A stretch of 64,000 nucleotides of DNA from Atherinomorus stipes (lineage: Eukaryota; Chordata; Actinopteri; Atheriniformes; Atherinidae): positions 62,001-126,000 of the forward strand of contig JALJCO010012611.1 in assembly GCA_023101725.1 (NCBI GenBank), written 5' to 3'. Positions 10,651 through 21,770 of this stretch are shown one piece after another. The notes below the pieces were generated by a model. The model ran no database searches and had not been told where the DNA came from. It was given only the letters and a program-made list of their open reading frames with translations. How positions within the stretch are numbered: position 1 is the first letter of the stretch; the number at the start of each line of letters is the position of its first letter. A program made the position numbers and the translations under genes.

Positions 10651-10807
10651 CGCTCCTACTGTCCTGTTATCACCATGGTAACTGTTTACAGCTCCTACTG
10701 TCCTGTTATCACCATGGTAACTGTCTACAGCTCCTACTGGCCTGTTATCACCATGGTAACTGTTTACAGCTCCTACTGGCCTGTTATCACCATGGTAACT
10801 GTTTACA
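10651..10807. repeat. 39-bp minisatellite, four units
   Basis: Four nearly identical units of 39 bp contain CTGTTATCACCATGGTAACT. Units differ at TCCTACTGTCC / TCCTACTGGCC. The CACCATGGTAAC core resembles the palindrome cluster just upstream, suggesting local duplication. Confidence 0.9.
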
Positions 10808-11262
10808 TGCATTAACGTTTGGATTTTTGCAACCGAACAAAGACCAGGACTCAGAGATCATATTTCCCGACACTTTCACGTCACCATGACCTCATCTGCA
10901 CTGAAAGTGGAGTCTTGCATGTAAACACATAGTTCAGTAATGCTTTTCCTGGGTTTTCTGCCCCCCGGTTGCACATCTGTGACGTTGCTCAGCAACACAT
11001 CTATAGAGTTCTGCCCTGATCTAAGATCTGTGTTGCAACGTTAAATCATAAAAAAATAATCTTCCTAATGAAATCTAACTTAGGACATCAGTGTCACCAG
11101 ATCTGTGATAGCAGAATGATTTCACACAGCAGCAGAGGCGTTATCGGCTGATATAGGCCAACTGTAGGCTGTAGATTGATCCAAGATTGGGGGTGACACA
11201 TGTAACCACGGTACTCTCCACGGGATCACAGACGAGATCGTTCAGCTCGACTGAGATGGCAG
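10808..11262. other. unassigned single-copy stretch
   Basis: No gene or clear element apart from the weak transposon-end-like piece near 11130-11180. Confidence 0.5.
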
Positions 11263-12155
11263 AATTGACCTATGGCTAAGCCCCGCCCCCTCCACTCACT
11301 CGGACAAACAAACATTCGGTGACAGGCGCTATGTGACATCTCGGGAGATGACAGCTGTCAACACGGACAACAGACGCGTGATCAGACAGAGAGATCATGA
11401 CTAGATAAATTTAAAAACATTAAAACAATACAAACAAACAAAAAGAAATTGTTCAGAAGTCTTAAACTGGGAGTAGAAATCAGCCTGTGAATCTCTGGAT
11501 GTGACTCGTGTCGCTCCCTCAGTTTCTTGCACAAACTGCTGCACGGCTGCTGTTGTTGTGCCAAAAAGTGATCAACTGACAAAAACTGATCAAACAGCCA
11601 CGGAAGCGGAGCAGTCTGGCTGAGCTGAAGCCAGAGGCGTGTCGTTATCGACGTTACTACACCACACCTGTACTACACAACAGCGTCTTATGTACCGTTA
11701 CCACGTACCAAAACTAGCATGTTTAGCTAGCGTTAGCCAACTTTAACGTTAGGGAAGGTAACTTCATATTTCTTTCAAGCAAAGTGACAACATGTGCCTC
11801 GAATACGATGTTGCCTTACCTTAGAACAGATGTAGACATCCTTGTTCATTTTATCCTCGTTCAGTTGATGTTGTGGTCTGCTGCATAACTTTGGCTTGAT
11901 GTGACTTGGTAAAAGGCAAAAAAAACACACCTGTCACCCAGCCTCTCAGGATACCTAGTATTGGAGTTGCATGTACCCCATGCACACGTTTGACCATTTT
12001 AAACTAAAAACAACACATAAAAACGAACAAAAACGGACTAACTTCAATGCATTTCAATGGACATTCAAGCAGAGAATGTCCGAGTGTATGGGATAGCTGT
12101 GCGCACTGTGATTGGCTCATCGCGTTTGGGGGCGTGGTTTAGCCATAGGTCAATT
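11263..12155. mobile_element. non-autonomous DNA element (MITE) with 28-bp inverted ends
   Basis: The left end AATTGACCTATGGCTAAGCC... and the right end ...GTTTAGCCATAGGTCAATT are inverted copies over 28 bp with two mismatches. The element is 893 bp and has no recognisable transposase. The flanks share a possible GCA but no clear target duplication, so the superfamily is left open. Confidence 0.75.
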
Positions 12156-12189
12156 GCACCGACTGGTTGTGTGCCAACCACCATTAAAC

Positions 12190-14320
12190 AGAGAAGAAGA
12201 CAGATTCTCGTCTTAATTCTGTTGTAGGAGCTCATTTGTTGCCGCGCATCCGTGGTAACCCTCCTCCCCCCCATCAGTGACGTTTGCCACTGCTGGAATA
12301 ACCAGAAAATCCACCGAAACTGCAGGTGACGCAGGGGGAACTCCCGATGCTCTGGCTGCGATTGCACGTGCTGTTGCAGTGATAGTGTCGGCTGATAAAT
12401 GCTGCATTTCCAGTGACGTCGGCTGTGAGGGGGCTGCTGTAGCCTACGAACAAATATGGTTCGCAAATATGTATGAACCTCGGGAGCAGTTGGAGTCACC
12501 TGCATGTACTCCCACCACCTCGGGGGGGGGGGGGGGGCATCTCGATGGTCAGTCGCGGTGGTCCTCCTTCCTCCGTCCCTCCGCCTGTTCTGCAGCCGTC
12601 TTTGACTTCATGTCCAACTTCAGGACCACTTCTTCTTTCGGCTCGTGTGCGGCTGACCACGGCAGCGTCACACACTCTCCTCACCGCCTCTCTTCTGTGT
12701 GCGCGTAATACCGGAGGACAGCGTGCCATGCAACACATTTTTACCCGTTTCCACTTCAACAAGTTCGTTCTCAGTTGAATTCTTTATTTTTCTTCACTGC
12801 CATAGTCATATTTTGTCTTTCTGATGGTGCAGAGGAAAAATCCACGGTGCAGGTACTCCAGCATGTCTGTTTCCGTTTAGCAATCAGAATCAACACTGGG
12901 GGCCGGATCTACAAGATAAAAGTCTGCGTGTAGTAATTTGCACATGCAATGTAGAATTTTGCGTGAGGGGCCGAACCACGGTTTGTGAGTTATTTACCGA
13001 GAATGAAGGCACAAACGACAGCGGGTGCAAACGTGCTGGAAACGCCCCGATATAAATGAGGGTTTTAATTGTGGTGAATTGTGAGAGACGACAATGCAAA
13101 GGGAAATATGATCACGGATGGAGATATTAGTGGAGGAGGGAGATGAAAATATGATTTGAAATAATTATTCGGGCTGCAAAAAAATGGCGATCTCCATTCC
13201 CACATACATGTGATCTCATTTCTACCTACAACGATTCGGAAGCAATTTTAATCACGAGCTGCATCACAAATAAAAGTTTCCATTCTTCCCAGACTTTTTT
13301 CAAGCGCCCTCAAATGCAGCACTGCCGTTGCCCCCCCCCAACCAATGGTAAAGAACTACAACTATGCATCTACCAAAGACGTGCTCCAACAAAGCTCTGC
13401 TGCAAACACATGCTCTACTTTGAACTACCTTCTTAACAGGGTTGTTTTGTTTGTTTTGTTAAAGTTTATTTGTGAAATAAAAATTTGGGGGAGAAAATCA
13501 TGCCAGAGAATCGAGATCTTTATTTTAAGCAAAAAAAATTGTGATTCACATTTTTCCCTGAATCGTGCAGCCCTAATACATATGATAAATGTAAAACTTC
13601 AAATAATACAGCAGGTATCCGTGCAGAGTGTCAGAAGTGGCCAGTTTATGAGGACGTGGATCAGGAGTTGCAGAGTCTGCAGCTCTAACATGGTCTCTGT
13701 TACGTAAGATGCGTGCAGTTCGGCACAAAGCCTACGGCTTCAGAGCTCGCGCTGCCAGATGACTGTGATCCTGTCCAGCCGCTAAATGTCAACTTAAAAC
13801 GTGACGTTGGCACAAAGAGGGAATCGATAAGACTCAACTAATGCAGCTTTAGTTATAATTCAGCTCCACAGTGGCTGCAAACTTTTTGTTTGCAAACTCA
13901 TTTGTCCAGAATATTCCACACCTGTGTTAAATAGCGGTGTTTGCTGTGGTGATTTTTATTGAATTAACAATGAGAACTAAACACGTTGCCATGAAAAATG
14001 ATTTTTAACCAGATGTGTCCAGGATCGTCCCTTTCAGAAGCTGAAGCCTTTGGAGCTGCCAGTTTGCACCTGCTTTTCAGACGTACAAAAATACACGCAG
14101 AAAACCAGCAAGGCAACGCGCCTCCCCGTTGAAAACTCGCTTTGCGAGTGCCAAACGAACATAATTACATTTTCTCCTCCCATCGCATGCACGATTGCGT
14201 GTAAACGCCCCATATTGCATATTCATTGGAGCAGAAGTGCGAAATGGATATGAGGTGCTATTTAGCATGTTTTAAAGACCGAACCCTTTTAGCTGTTAGT
14301 AGATCAGTTTGTAGATTTTT
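12190..14320 (-). mobile_element. decayed Harbinger-like element, disrupted
   Basis: The stretch at 13600-13735 aligns by eye with 54850-54970 in the better-delimited element at 54546-55675: both contain CAGCAGGT, GTGGCCAGTTTATGAGGAC-like and GGCACAA blocks. The piece at 14075-14100 (TTTTCAGACGTACAAAAA) matches 55413-55435. The start near 12901 (GGCCGGATCTACAAGA) resembles the GGCCCTGATTTACAAAG end there. Minus-strand sequence at 12500-12760 reads RRSGPEVGHEVKDGCRTGGG then GGPPRLTIEMPPPPP. That is reminiscent of the linker behind Myb/SANT-like (NAIF1-like) domains encoded by animal Harbinger elements. The frame is broken and no transposase is readable. Boundaries are approximate. Confidence 0.45.
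13171..13573. mobile_element. hAT-type MITE fragment (GGGCTGCA ends)
   Basis: GGGCTGCA on the left and ATCGTGCAGCCC on the right are inverted, with AATTGTGATTCACATTTTTCC next to the right end. This resembles common fish MITEs ending in TAGGGCTGCACGATT. Only about 8 bp of the inverted repeat is convincing and no target duplication is visible. It appears to interrupt the Harbinger-like sequence around it. Confidence 0.4.
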
Positions 14321-14368
14321 TGGCGTGTGCAGTGAGATAGCTCATCTTTTCATACATGCAAACCTTTG

Positions 14369-14425
14369 ATAGCTGCTTAGGCAGCTGCATCCGTGACCCG
14401 ATCCCGGATAAGCGGAAGAAGACGG
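14369..14425 (+). mobile_element. LINE 3'-end fragment (same family as 48600-48850)
   Basis: GCTGCTTAGGCAGCTGCATC...GACCCGATCCCGGATAAGCGG matches the terminal coding/3' end at 48805-48845. Only the last about 55 bp are present, as expected of a severely 5'-truncated non-LTR insertion. Confidence 0.7.
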
Positions 14426-15929
14426 TACGGTACCGTTGATAGATCCGACCCTAAGTTTGTGCCACTGAGGGAGCACCCTGACTGGAAAAGGCAAAGAAAT
14501 AACCTTGATAAATATTCATCATTTCCACGAAGGCTCGGGAGGTAAAACAGTGGAAAAGCGTAATTTCTGAGACTGGGAGGGCGACATCCTGACAGACCAC
14601 AATGCAAAATGTGAAAAAACTATTTTATTTATAGGCACGGAGAAGGTGTGATCACAGGACCGGGCGGTTTGCAGTGGGCAGTAAAGTGGAGACAGAACGG
14701 AGACAGCACATTGGAACCGAACGCGTCAGAGGTGCTACAGCGTTTGAATTTACCGTGACCGTCTTCTTCCTGGATCAGAGCTGCAGATGTAGCGTCATCT
14801 GACGTCACGTCTGCAGGGCAGCGCGGGAAATTTAGACACCGAATTGCAGTTTTATGCAGCACACAGCCTGTTCAAGGCAAAGGAGAGAAACGTGGTGGAA
14901 ACGTTATTTTTGGTATGTAGCGCTTCATCACCCGTTAGTGAAATGGTATGCATGTTTGTTTGTTTTTAAATTCCTGCCTCTGGTCACTTTAATATTGAGA
15001 AATAATCAGTGCTTTCTTGAAAGAGCAGCAAGCAACATTCTCACGTTCATTAAGTCCTTTGTTCTGTCCACCGTTAGCTCACATGTCCGAGGTTCCTGGC
15101 TTTGCGTTCAGTAAAATCCCATCGTTTATTTTACCAGAGTGATCTGTGAATGACTGTGGCTCTTAACAACTCAGCACGACTGCACCGTATTTTAACTTGT
15201 AGAAACTTGTGAAACAAAAGAAGAAAATGAGGGCTGCATCGTTTATGCAGCTGATGTCCCGTAAATAAACTTTTCAGTTGACTGCAAAGCCCACAATGCA
15301 TTGCGGCTTTACCAGTCTGCTACGTCGCGAGCCCCATCCAGTCTCACGGAACGCCACAACACCTGCCCTGTTTCCATAATGTGACCAACGATGCATCACT
15401 CTGTCATCTGCACGTGTCGAGCTGCTCCCGGGATTTTAAAGAGACGGAGTTTGTTAATATCAAGCTTTAGATGTAACTCAATCACCGAATGTTTTGGACG
15501 TGAGGTTTTGATAGCGATTATTCATCATTTTTTAATATCAGAAAGCATCAGATTAGAATGAAATCTGCAGAGATTTCACAAACCTCTGATAACATTGGCA
15601 GCAAATAAAACGTGCCCACACAGGTGTTATTAATGCATCCAGTACGTGCATAATGTCCGCAAATTAACGTATTAATGTCCAAAATTATCGTCTCTGCTGA
15701 AATAATGCATTTTTTTTTTCTTTTTTAAGATTACACATATGGGTTTGCTCAAACTTCCCTGATCACTTTCATTTCAAAATTATTGCTTTTAAATGATCGT
15801 GAACAAAATAAGGATCACAGATGGTAGAATATTGTTGTAACGTGTTAAACTGCAAGAGATCGTAGTTCATTCTGAGTTTGAAATAAAATTAAATTATATT
15901 CTGCATGTTTGGTGGCTTTTGTTTAACAT
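14426..15929. other. no recognisable gene or element
   Basis: AT-rich single-copy sequence. Short open frames are not convincing. Confidence 0.5.
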
Positions 15930-16488
15930 GCTTCTGTTGTAGCTTTGAGTAACATACATGTATTACTCTAGTACAGCTGTGAGTACATACATGTATTATT
16001 CTAGTACAGCTGTGAGTACATACATGTATTATTCTAGTACAGCTGTGAGTACATACATGTATTATTCTAGTACAGCTGTGAGTACATACATGTATTATTC
16101 TAGTACAGCTGTGGGTACATACATGTATTATTCTAGTACAGCTGTGAGTACATACATGTATTATTCTAGTGCAGCTGTGAGTACATACATGTATTATTCT
16201 AGTACAGCTGTGAGTACATACATGTATTACTTCTAGTACAGCTGTGGGTACATACATGTATTATTCTAGTACAGCTGTGAGTACATACATGTATTACTCT
16301 AGTACAGCTGTGAGTACATACATGTATTATTCTAGTACAGCTGTGGGTACATACATGTATTATTCTAGTACAGCTGTGGGTACATACATGTATTATTCTA
16401 GTACAGCTGTGAGTACATACATGTATTATTCTAGTACAGCTGTGAGTACATACATGTATTATTCTAGTACAGCTGTGAGTACATACAG
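15930..16488 (+). repeat. 33-bp minisatellite, left block, about 17 units
   Basis: Units of 33 bp contain TACATACATGTATTATTCTA followed by GTACAGCTGTGAG/GGGT. Each unit holds two small palindromes, ATACATGTAT and CAGCTG. The same unit occurs as its reverse complement at 18113-20157. The unit length keeps frames open (THSCTRIIHVC on minus, STYMYYSSTAV on plus), which is a property of the repeat and not evidence of a protein. Confidence 0.95.
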
Positions 16489-17179
16489 CTAGATATAGAA
16501 AAAAAGATTAAAAAACCTGTATCGATCGATATCGATATTTATCCTAAAACAAAAGCCATTATCAAATTAAAAGCTATTTTAGGTGCATTGTGGCCATTCA
16601 AGCTTTTTCTGAATGACCTACTTATAATAAAGATCAAATTAAAGCCGTTTTCAGACCTGCATTGCAGAACATGAGCGGTAAAGACCGTCCGCTCTTTAAA
16701 CGGACTCGTCTTTTAACATGCTGCTTCGTTGCGGACTTATCGTGTCCCAGTGCTTTCATACATCACAAAATGTTGCAGAAAAGTTGGAACAGCCCCGCTC
16801 TCCCTTCAACTCTGTCCAGATCATTTTCTTGTGCTTTCGGCCAAAACGACGTGCCGCAACATTTCCACTCTTGTGACATGTAGAGCAGCTGGTACATGTC
16901 CGCTACATCTCTGAGGTAAAAGAGCGGTACGCATGTCTGAATGCAGCGTTATAAAGGACAGAGTTCACAATATTACCGCTTTCTAGTGGAAGTCTGAAAG
17001 CAGCATAACACTGAATTCCAGTTCAGCCTTTGCCTGGTCTGTGTTTGTGATTGGTTTGGATGAAGGAGTGACTGTAGTATCATGATGCCTGATAGGCTAC
17101 AGCAGAAAACTGTGCTTCTATATCGAACTTTTATTGACCCTCTTTTTTTATATTGAAAAAACCTCTATCGATCGATATA
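16489..17179. other. spacer between inverted minisatellite blocks
   Basis: The piece TAAAAAACCTGTATCGATCG near 16510 is repeated in direct orientation as GAAAAAACCTCTATCGATCG near 17155, next to the Tc1 insertion. Removing that insertion restores a TATCGATCGATATTGATATTG junction. The directly repeated ends suggest a duplicated or transposon-derived piece. No gene is seen. Confidence 0.5.
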
Positions 17180-18083
17180 CACTGCCCGGCCAAAAAAAAA
17201 GTCGCCAACAAAAAAAAGGTCAAACATGTAACATTTGGTTGGAGCCTTCAGCTTTGATTGCGGCAGCATTCGCTGTGTTTCCAGAAGCTTCTGCAATGTC
17301 ACCAGATTTATTTGCATCCTGTTGCATCAATTTTTCACCAAGATCTTGATGATGATTGTAGAGTCTGACCACAGCACATCCCAAAGATTCTCAATGGGGT
17401 TCAGGTCTGGACTCTGTGGGGGCCAATCCATGTGTGAAAATGATGTCTGATGATCCCTGAACCATCTTTCACAATCTGAGCCCGATAAATTCTGGCACGG
17501 TCATCTTGGAATATGGCCGTGCCATCAGGAAAGAAACATCCATTGATGGAATAACCTGCTCATTCAGTATATTCAGGTCTCAGCTGACCTCATTATCTGA
17601 GCTCATACTGTTGCTGAACCTGGACCTGAGCAACTGCAGCAACCCCAGATCATCACACTGCCCCCACAGGCTCATACAGTAGCACTAGGCATGATGCTGC
17701 ATCACTTCATCTGCCTTTCCGGCCACATTTCTTCCTGGAAGACGATGGTCCACTATCCTTCCAGTTTTTCATAATGCGTTGGACTGTTCTGAACCCAGTT
17801 TTAGTAGTTTCTGCATCTCCTTAGATGTTTTCACCTCTTGATGCCAATGATCTGACCCTTCTCAGACAGACTAACATCTTTTCCAAGACCACGGATGTGT
17901 CTTTCCACATGGTTGTTTAGGAAATGAGAAGCAACTCATTGCACCAGTTGGGGTTAAATAACATAACATAAAATAAAATAAAAATGAAATGATAATCACC
18001 CATGCAGTAATTATCCAATAGGAGGCTTCTACCTATTTGCTTAGTTAAATCCAGGTGGCCACTTTTTTTTTGGCCAGGCAGTG
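17180..18083 (-). mobile_element. Tc1-like transposon, internally deleted
   Basis: The ends CACTGCCCGGCCAAAAAAAA and (reverse complement) CACTGCCTGGCCAAAAAAAA are near-perfect inverted repeats flanked by TA (17178-17179 and 18084-18085), the Tc1/mariner target duplication. On the minus strand 17385-17440 encodes [20 protein letters not shown], the hallmark around the last catalytic acidic residue of DD34E transposases. Stop codons follow and the N-terminal region is not readable, so the gene is dead. At 904 bp the element is shorter than typical full Tc1 elements (about 1.3-1.7 kb). A second, truncated family member lies at 59758-60506. The insertion sits in the spacer between the inverted minisatellite blocks. 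Confidence 0.88.
17390..17450 (-). pseudogene. Tc1-like transposase relic (catalytic C-terminal motif)
   Basis: In this stretch the motif [18 protein letters not shown] is clear. In active Tc1 transposases it contains the Asp-34-Glu part of the DDE triad that cuts and joins DNA in the nucleus. Downstream on the same strand the frame soon meets stops, and most of the upstream catalytic core is missing or shifted. It is non-functional as it stands. Confidence 0.8.
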
Positions 18084-18112
18084 TATATTGATATTGAATT
18101 ATCTCCAGCCCT

Positions 18113-20157
18113 AGTATGTACTCACAGCTGTACTAGAATAATACATGTATGTACCCACAGCTGTACTAGAATAATACATGTATGTACCCACAGCTGTACT
18201 AGAATAATACATGTATGTACTCACAGCTGTACTAGAATAATACATGTATGTACCCACAGCTGTACTAGAATAATACATGTATGTACTCACAGCTGTACTA
18301 GAATAATACATGTATGTACCCACAGCTGTACTAGAATAATACATGTATGTACTCACAGCTGTACTAGAATAATACATGTATGTACCCACAGCTGTACTAG
18401 AATAATACATGTATGTACTCACAGCTGTACTAGAATAATACATGTATGTACCCACAGCTGTACTAGAATAATACATGTATGTACTCACAGCTGTACTAGA
18501 ATAATACATGTATGTACCCACAGCTGTACTAGAATAATACATGTATGTACCCACAGCTGTAGTAGAATAATACATGTATGTACTCACAGCTGTACTAGAA
18601 TAATACATGTATGTACTCACAGCTGTACTAGAATAATACATGTATGTACCCACAGCTGTACTAGAATAATACATGTATGTACCCACAGCTGTACTAGAAT
18701 AATACATGTATGTACTCACAGCTGTACTAGAATAATACATGTATGTACCCACAGCTGTACTAGAATAATACATGTATGTACTCACAGCTGTACTAGAATA
18801 ATACATGTATGTACCCACAGCTGTACTAGAATAATACATGTATGTACTCACAGCTGTACTAGAATAATACATGTATGTACCCACAGCTGTACTAGAATAA
18901 TACATGTATGTACTCACAGCTGTACTAGAATAATACATGTATGTACCCACAGCTGTACTAGAATAATACATGTATGTACTCACAGCTGTACTAGAATAAT
19001 ACATGTATGTACCCACAGCTGTACTAGAATAATACATGTATGTACCCACAGCTGTACTAGAATAATACATGTATGTACCCACAGCTGTACTAGAATAATA
19101 CATGTATGTACCCACAGCTGTACTAGAATAATACATGTATGTACTCACAGCTGTACTAGAATAATACATGTATGTACCCACAGCTGTACTAGAATAATAC
19201 ATGTATGTACTCACAGCTGTACTAGAATAATACATGTATGTACCCACAGCTGTACTAGAATAATACATGTATGTACTCACAGCTGTACTAGAATAATACA
19301 TGTATGTACCCACAGCTGTACTAGAATAATACATGTATGTACTCACAGCTGTACTAGAATAATACATGTATGTACCCACAGCTGTACTAGAATAATACAT
19401 GTATGTACCCACAGCTGTACTAGAATAATACATGTATGTACTCACAGCTGTACTAGAATAATACATGTATGTACTCACAGCTGTACTTGAATAATACATG
19501 TATGTACCCACAGCTGTACTAGAATAATACATGTATGTACCCACAGCTGTACTAGAATAATACATGTATGTACCCACAGCTGTACTAGAATAATACATGT
19601 ATGTACCCACAACTGTACTAGAATAATACATGTATGTACTCACAGCTGTACTAGAATAATACATGTATGTACCCACAGCTTTACTAGAATAATACATGTA
19701 TGTACTCACAGCTGTACTAGAATAATACATGTATGTACCCACAGCTGTACTAGAATAATACATGTATGTACTCACAGCTGTACTAGAATAATACATGTAT
19801 GTACTCACAGCTGTACTAGAATAATACATGTATGTACTCACAGCTGTACTTGAATAATACATGTATGTACCCACAGCTGTACTAGAATAATACATGTATG
19901 TACTCACAGCTGTACTAGAATAATACATGTATGTACCCACAGCTGTACTAGAATAATACATGTATGTACTCACAGCTGTACTAGAATAATACATGTATGT
20001 ACTCACAGCTGTACTAGAATAATACATGTATGTACTCACAGCTGTACTAGAATAATACATGTATGTACCCACAGCTGTACTAGAATAATACATGTATGTT
20101 ACTCACAGCTGTACTAGAATAATACATGTATGTACTCACAGCTGTACTAGAATAATA
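18113..20157 (-). repeat. 33-bp minisatellite, right block, about 62 units, inverted relative to the left block
   Basis: The unit is the exact reverse complement of that at 15930-16488 (GTACTCACAGCTGTACTAGA plus ATAATACATGTAT). Two variants, ACCCACAG and ACTCACAG, alternate regularly over long stretches (for example 18238-18500 and 18700-19010), giving a 66-bp higher-order period. Open frames of 469 codons (plus) and 660 codons (minus) cover this block purely because 33 is divisible by three and the unit lacks stops. They have no start context, no splice sites and no non-repeat sequence, so I do not call them genes. Confidence 0.96.
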
Positions 20158-21611
20158 GGGACAGCTTTACCAGGGAGCAGTGGATTATACTTATCAGTGA
20201 GGATGTGCAGTCGGTAAGTGTTGCTGCTGTGTAACTTATTATCTTTTGTGTCAGAGACCAGTAAACGGTGGTAGACGAACGGACAAGCTGCTAATGTAGC
20301 TACAGAAGCTAACAGTGTTTGGTTAACTTCACGTCAGACGTCTGCTCCTTATATTCATCAGAGTCCAGCCCTTTTACTCCGGATTCTCTCCATCAACCGC
20401 ACCGTTACGTTTTTATCACGTTTTTCTCTGCTGGGACATCATTTCCTTCACCTGCTCTGTCCTGATAAAACTTTGTTTTGGCTTTGAAGTTTGCCTCGTG
20501 AACGCGCTTACAGACAGGTCTGATTCTCGTACGTATTCAAAAGTACGAGGACGAGGACAAACAAAAGTTGGGGATAAAAAAGAGGTTAAAATGAGCTCAT
20601 TAAATTTTCCTCCCACCCAACTAGAATTAAAAATTCATTTGAAGATAATTTAAGAAGGATTGTGGATGTAAAACAGCAGCTTATGACACCTTTAAACTGT
20701 CTCCATGCATGAAGGACAGAAATACTAAACTCTTTTCTTCTACTTTAACACTGATGGATGAAAACAGGAACTCAGGACTGAGGACATCATTTTATTTATT
20801 TATTTATTCTGTTTTATTGTTGCTCTCTGACCGTATCAGATGTTTCCAGCAGGGATGGATGCGGTCACATCCAGTATAACAGTCTGTGCTCACGGCTGTC
20901 GTGTCAACATGACTCGGCGTTTTATGACGCTTCGCTTTTTCCGTCCCTATTAATGTCCATCATCATGGATGTTGAAAAGTCCTGGAAATGGATGTCGGAC
21001 GGCTGCAGAGCAGAAGAAGAACAGCCTGGTGCTGCAGGGACGTCACTTTCCAGCTGGAGACGTTGTTGTCGGAAGCAAAGATCCGCGACGGTGGCGTGTT
21101 TCCGGTCAAAAGACAAGGAAGTGTGAAAAAGGTCTACACTCGCATCTGACAGATACCCAATCCACCAATCAGAGAAGGCGCTCTGACCGTCACAGAGCTG
21201 GTGGCAAGCAAGAAGAGAAAGAAAACAGAGAGAAGTGTGGCTCGGTCGCTGCTTCTGTATCATACAGGTGTTTCACGTTTGTGTCGCAGCATCTTGTTTG
21301 GCAAACGAGGGGAAAAATCCCCGCTGAAGCAGCCGTGTTTCCCTCCATCTGCAGCCGTTCCAGGTTATCAGCTACAGGGGTTCTATTTAAAATCCGCATT
21401 CTGCATCTCCACGGTGACATCAGCTGTTTTCAGCATCCAGACGTTTCCCCCGTCACTGCTGCATGTGCTCACCGTTCTCTGGAATGACAGATGCAGGTTT
21501 GATCTTGCATCTTCGTGATTTTGCGTCGGAGCAGGTGACAAACACGTTGATCTTTCTCCTCTGGATTACTCACGATTTCATGCCGTTTATTGGCATCGCT
21601 CCGTGCCCTTT
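20158..21611. other. no gene called; possible decayed DNA element at about 20880-21500
   Basis: A plus-strand open frame of 172 codons (20969-21487) and an overlapping minus-strand frame have no recognisable domain and unremarkable composition. The sequence around 20960-21200 has the look of fish DNA-transposon filler, including a CCACCAATCAGAGAAGGCGC-type stretch, but I cannot find its ends. Confidence 0.4.
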
Positions 21612-21770
21612 CTTTTTTTTTTTTTAGACTGCCACTAGCCTTTATACAGCAGTGATACTGACAGGAAAGGGGCAGAGATTTCACGCACAAAGGGCCCCGT
21701 CCGTGAAACACGGAGTTTGCAGCCTCCGTCCATGGGGCGGTGCTCAACCAACTGAGCTAATCACGCCCGA
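21612..21770 (-). mobile_element. tRNA-derived SINE with target-site duplication
   Basis: Read on the minus strand the element starts with GTGATTAGCTCAGTTGGTTG, an almost perfect tRNA A-box, continues through GCCCCATGGACGGAGGC, and ends CTGTATAAAGGC...GTCTAAAAAAAAAAAAG. The B-box region is decayed. The flanks carry a direct repeat of about 12 bp, AAATGGGCACGAA upstream and AAAGGGCACGGAG after the A-tail. This is the mark of LINE-mediated retrotransposition. It is a different SINE family from copies at 4836, 32283 and 40550. Confidence 0.85.

Noticed and set aside
18081..20093. Open frames of 469 codons (plus) and 660 codons (minus)
   Set aside because: They lie wholly in the 33-bp tandem array. 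A stop-free unit with length divisible by three gives this on both strands; there are no flanking exons or domains.
20969..21487. 172-codon plus-strand frame
   Set aside because: No recognisable domain, overlapping open frames on the other strand, and no splice or poly(A) context. It remains unassigned.
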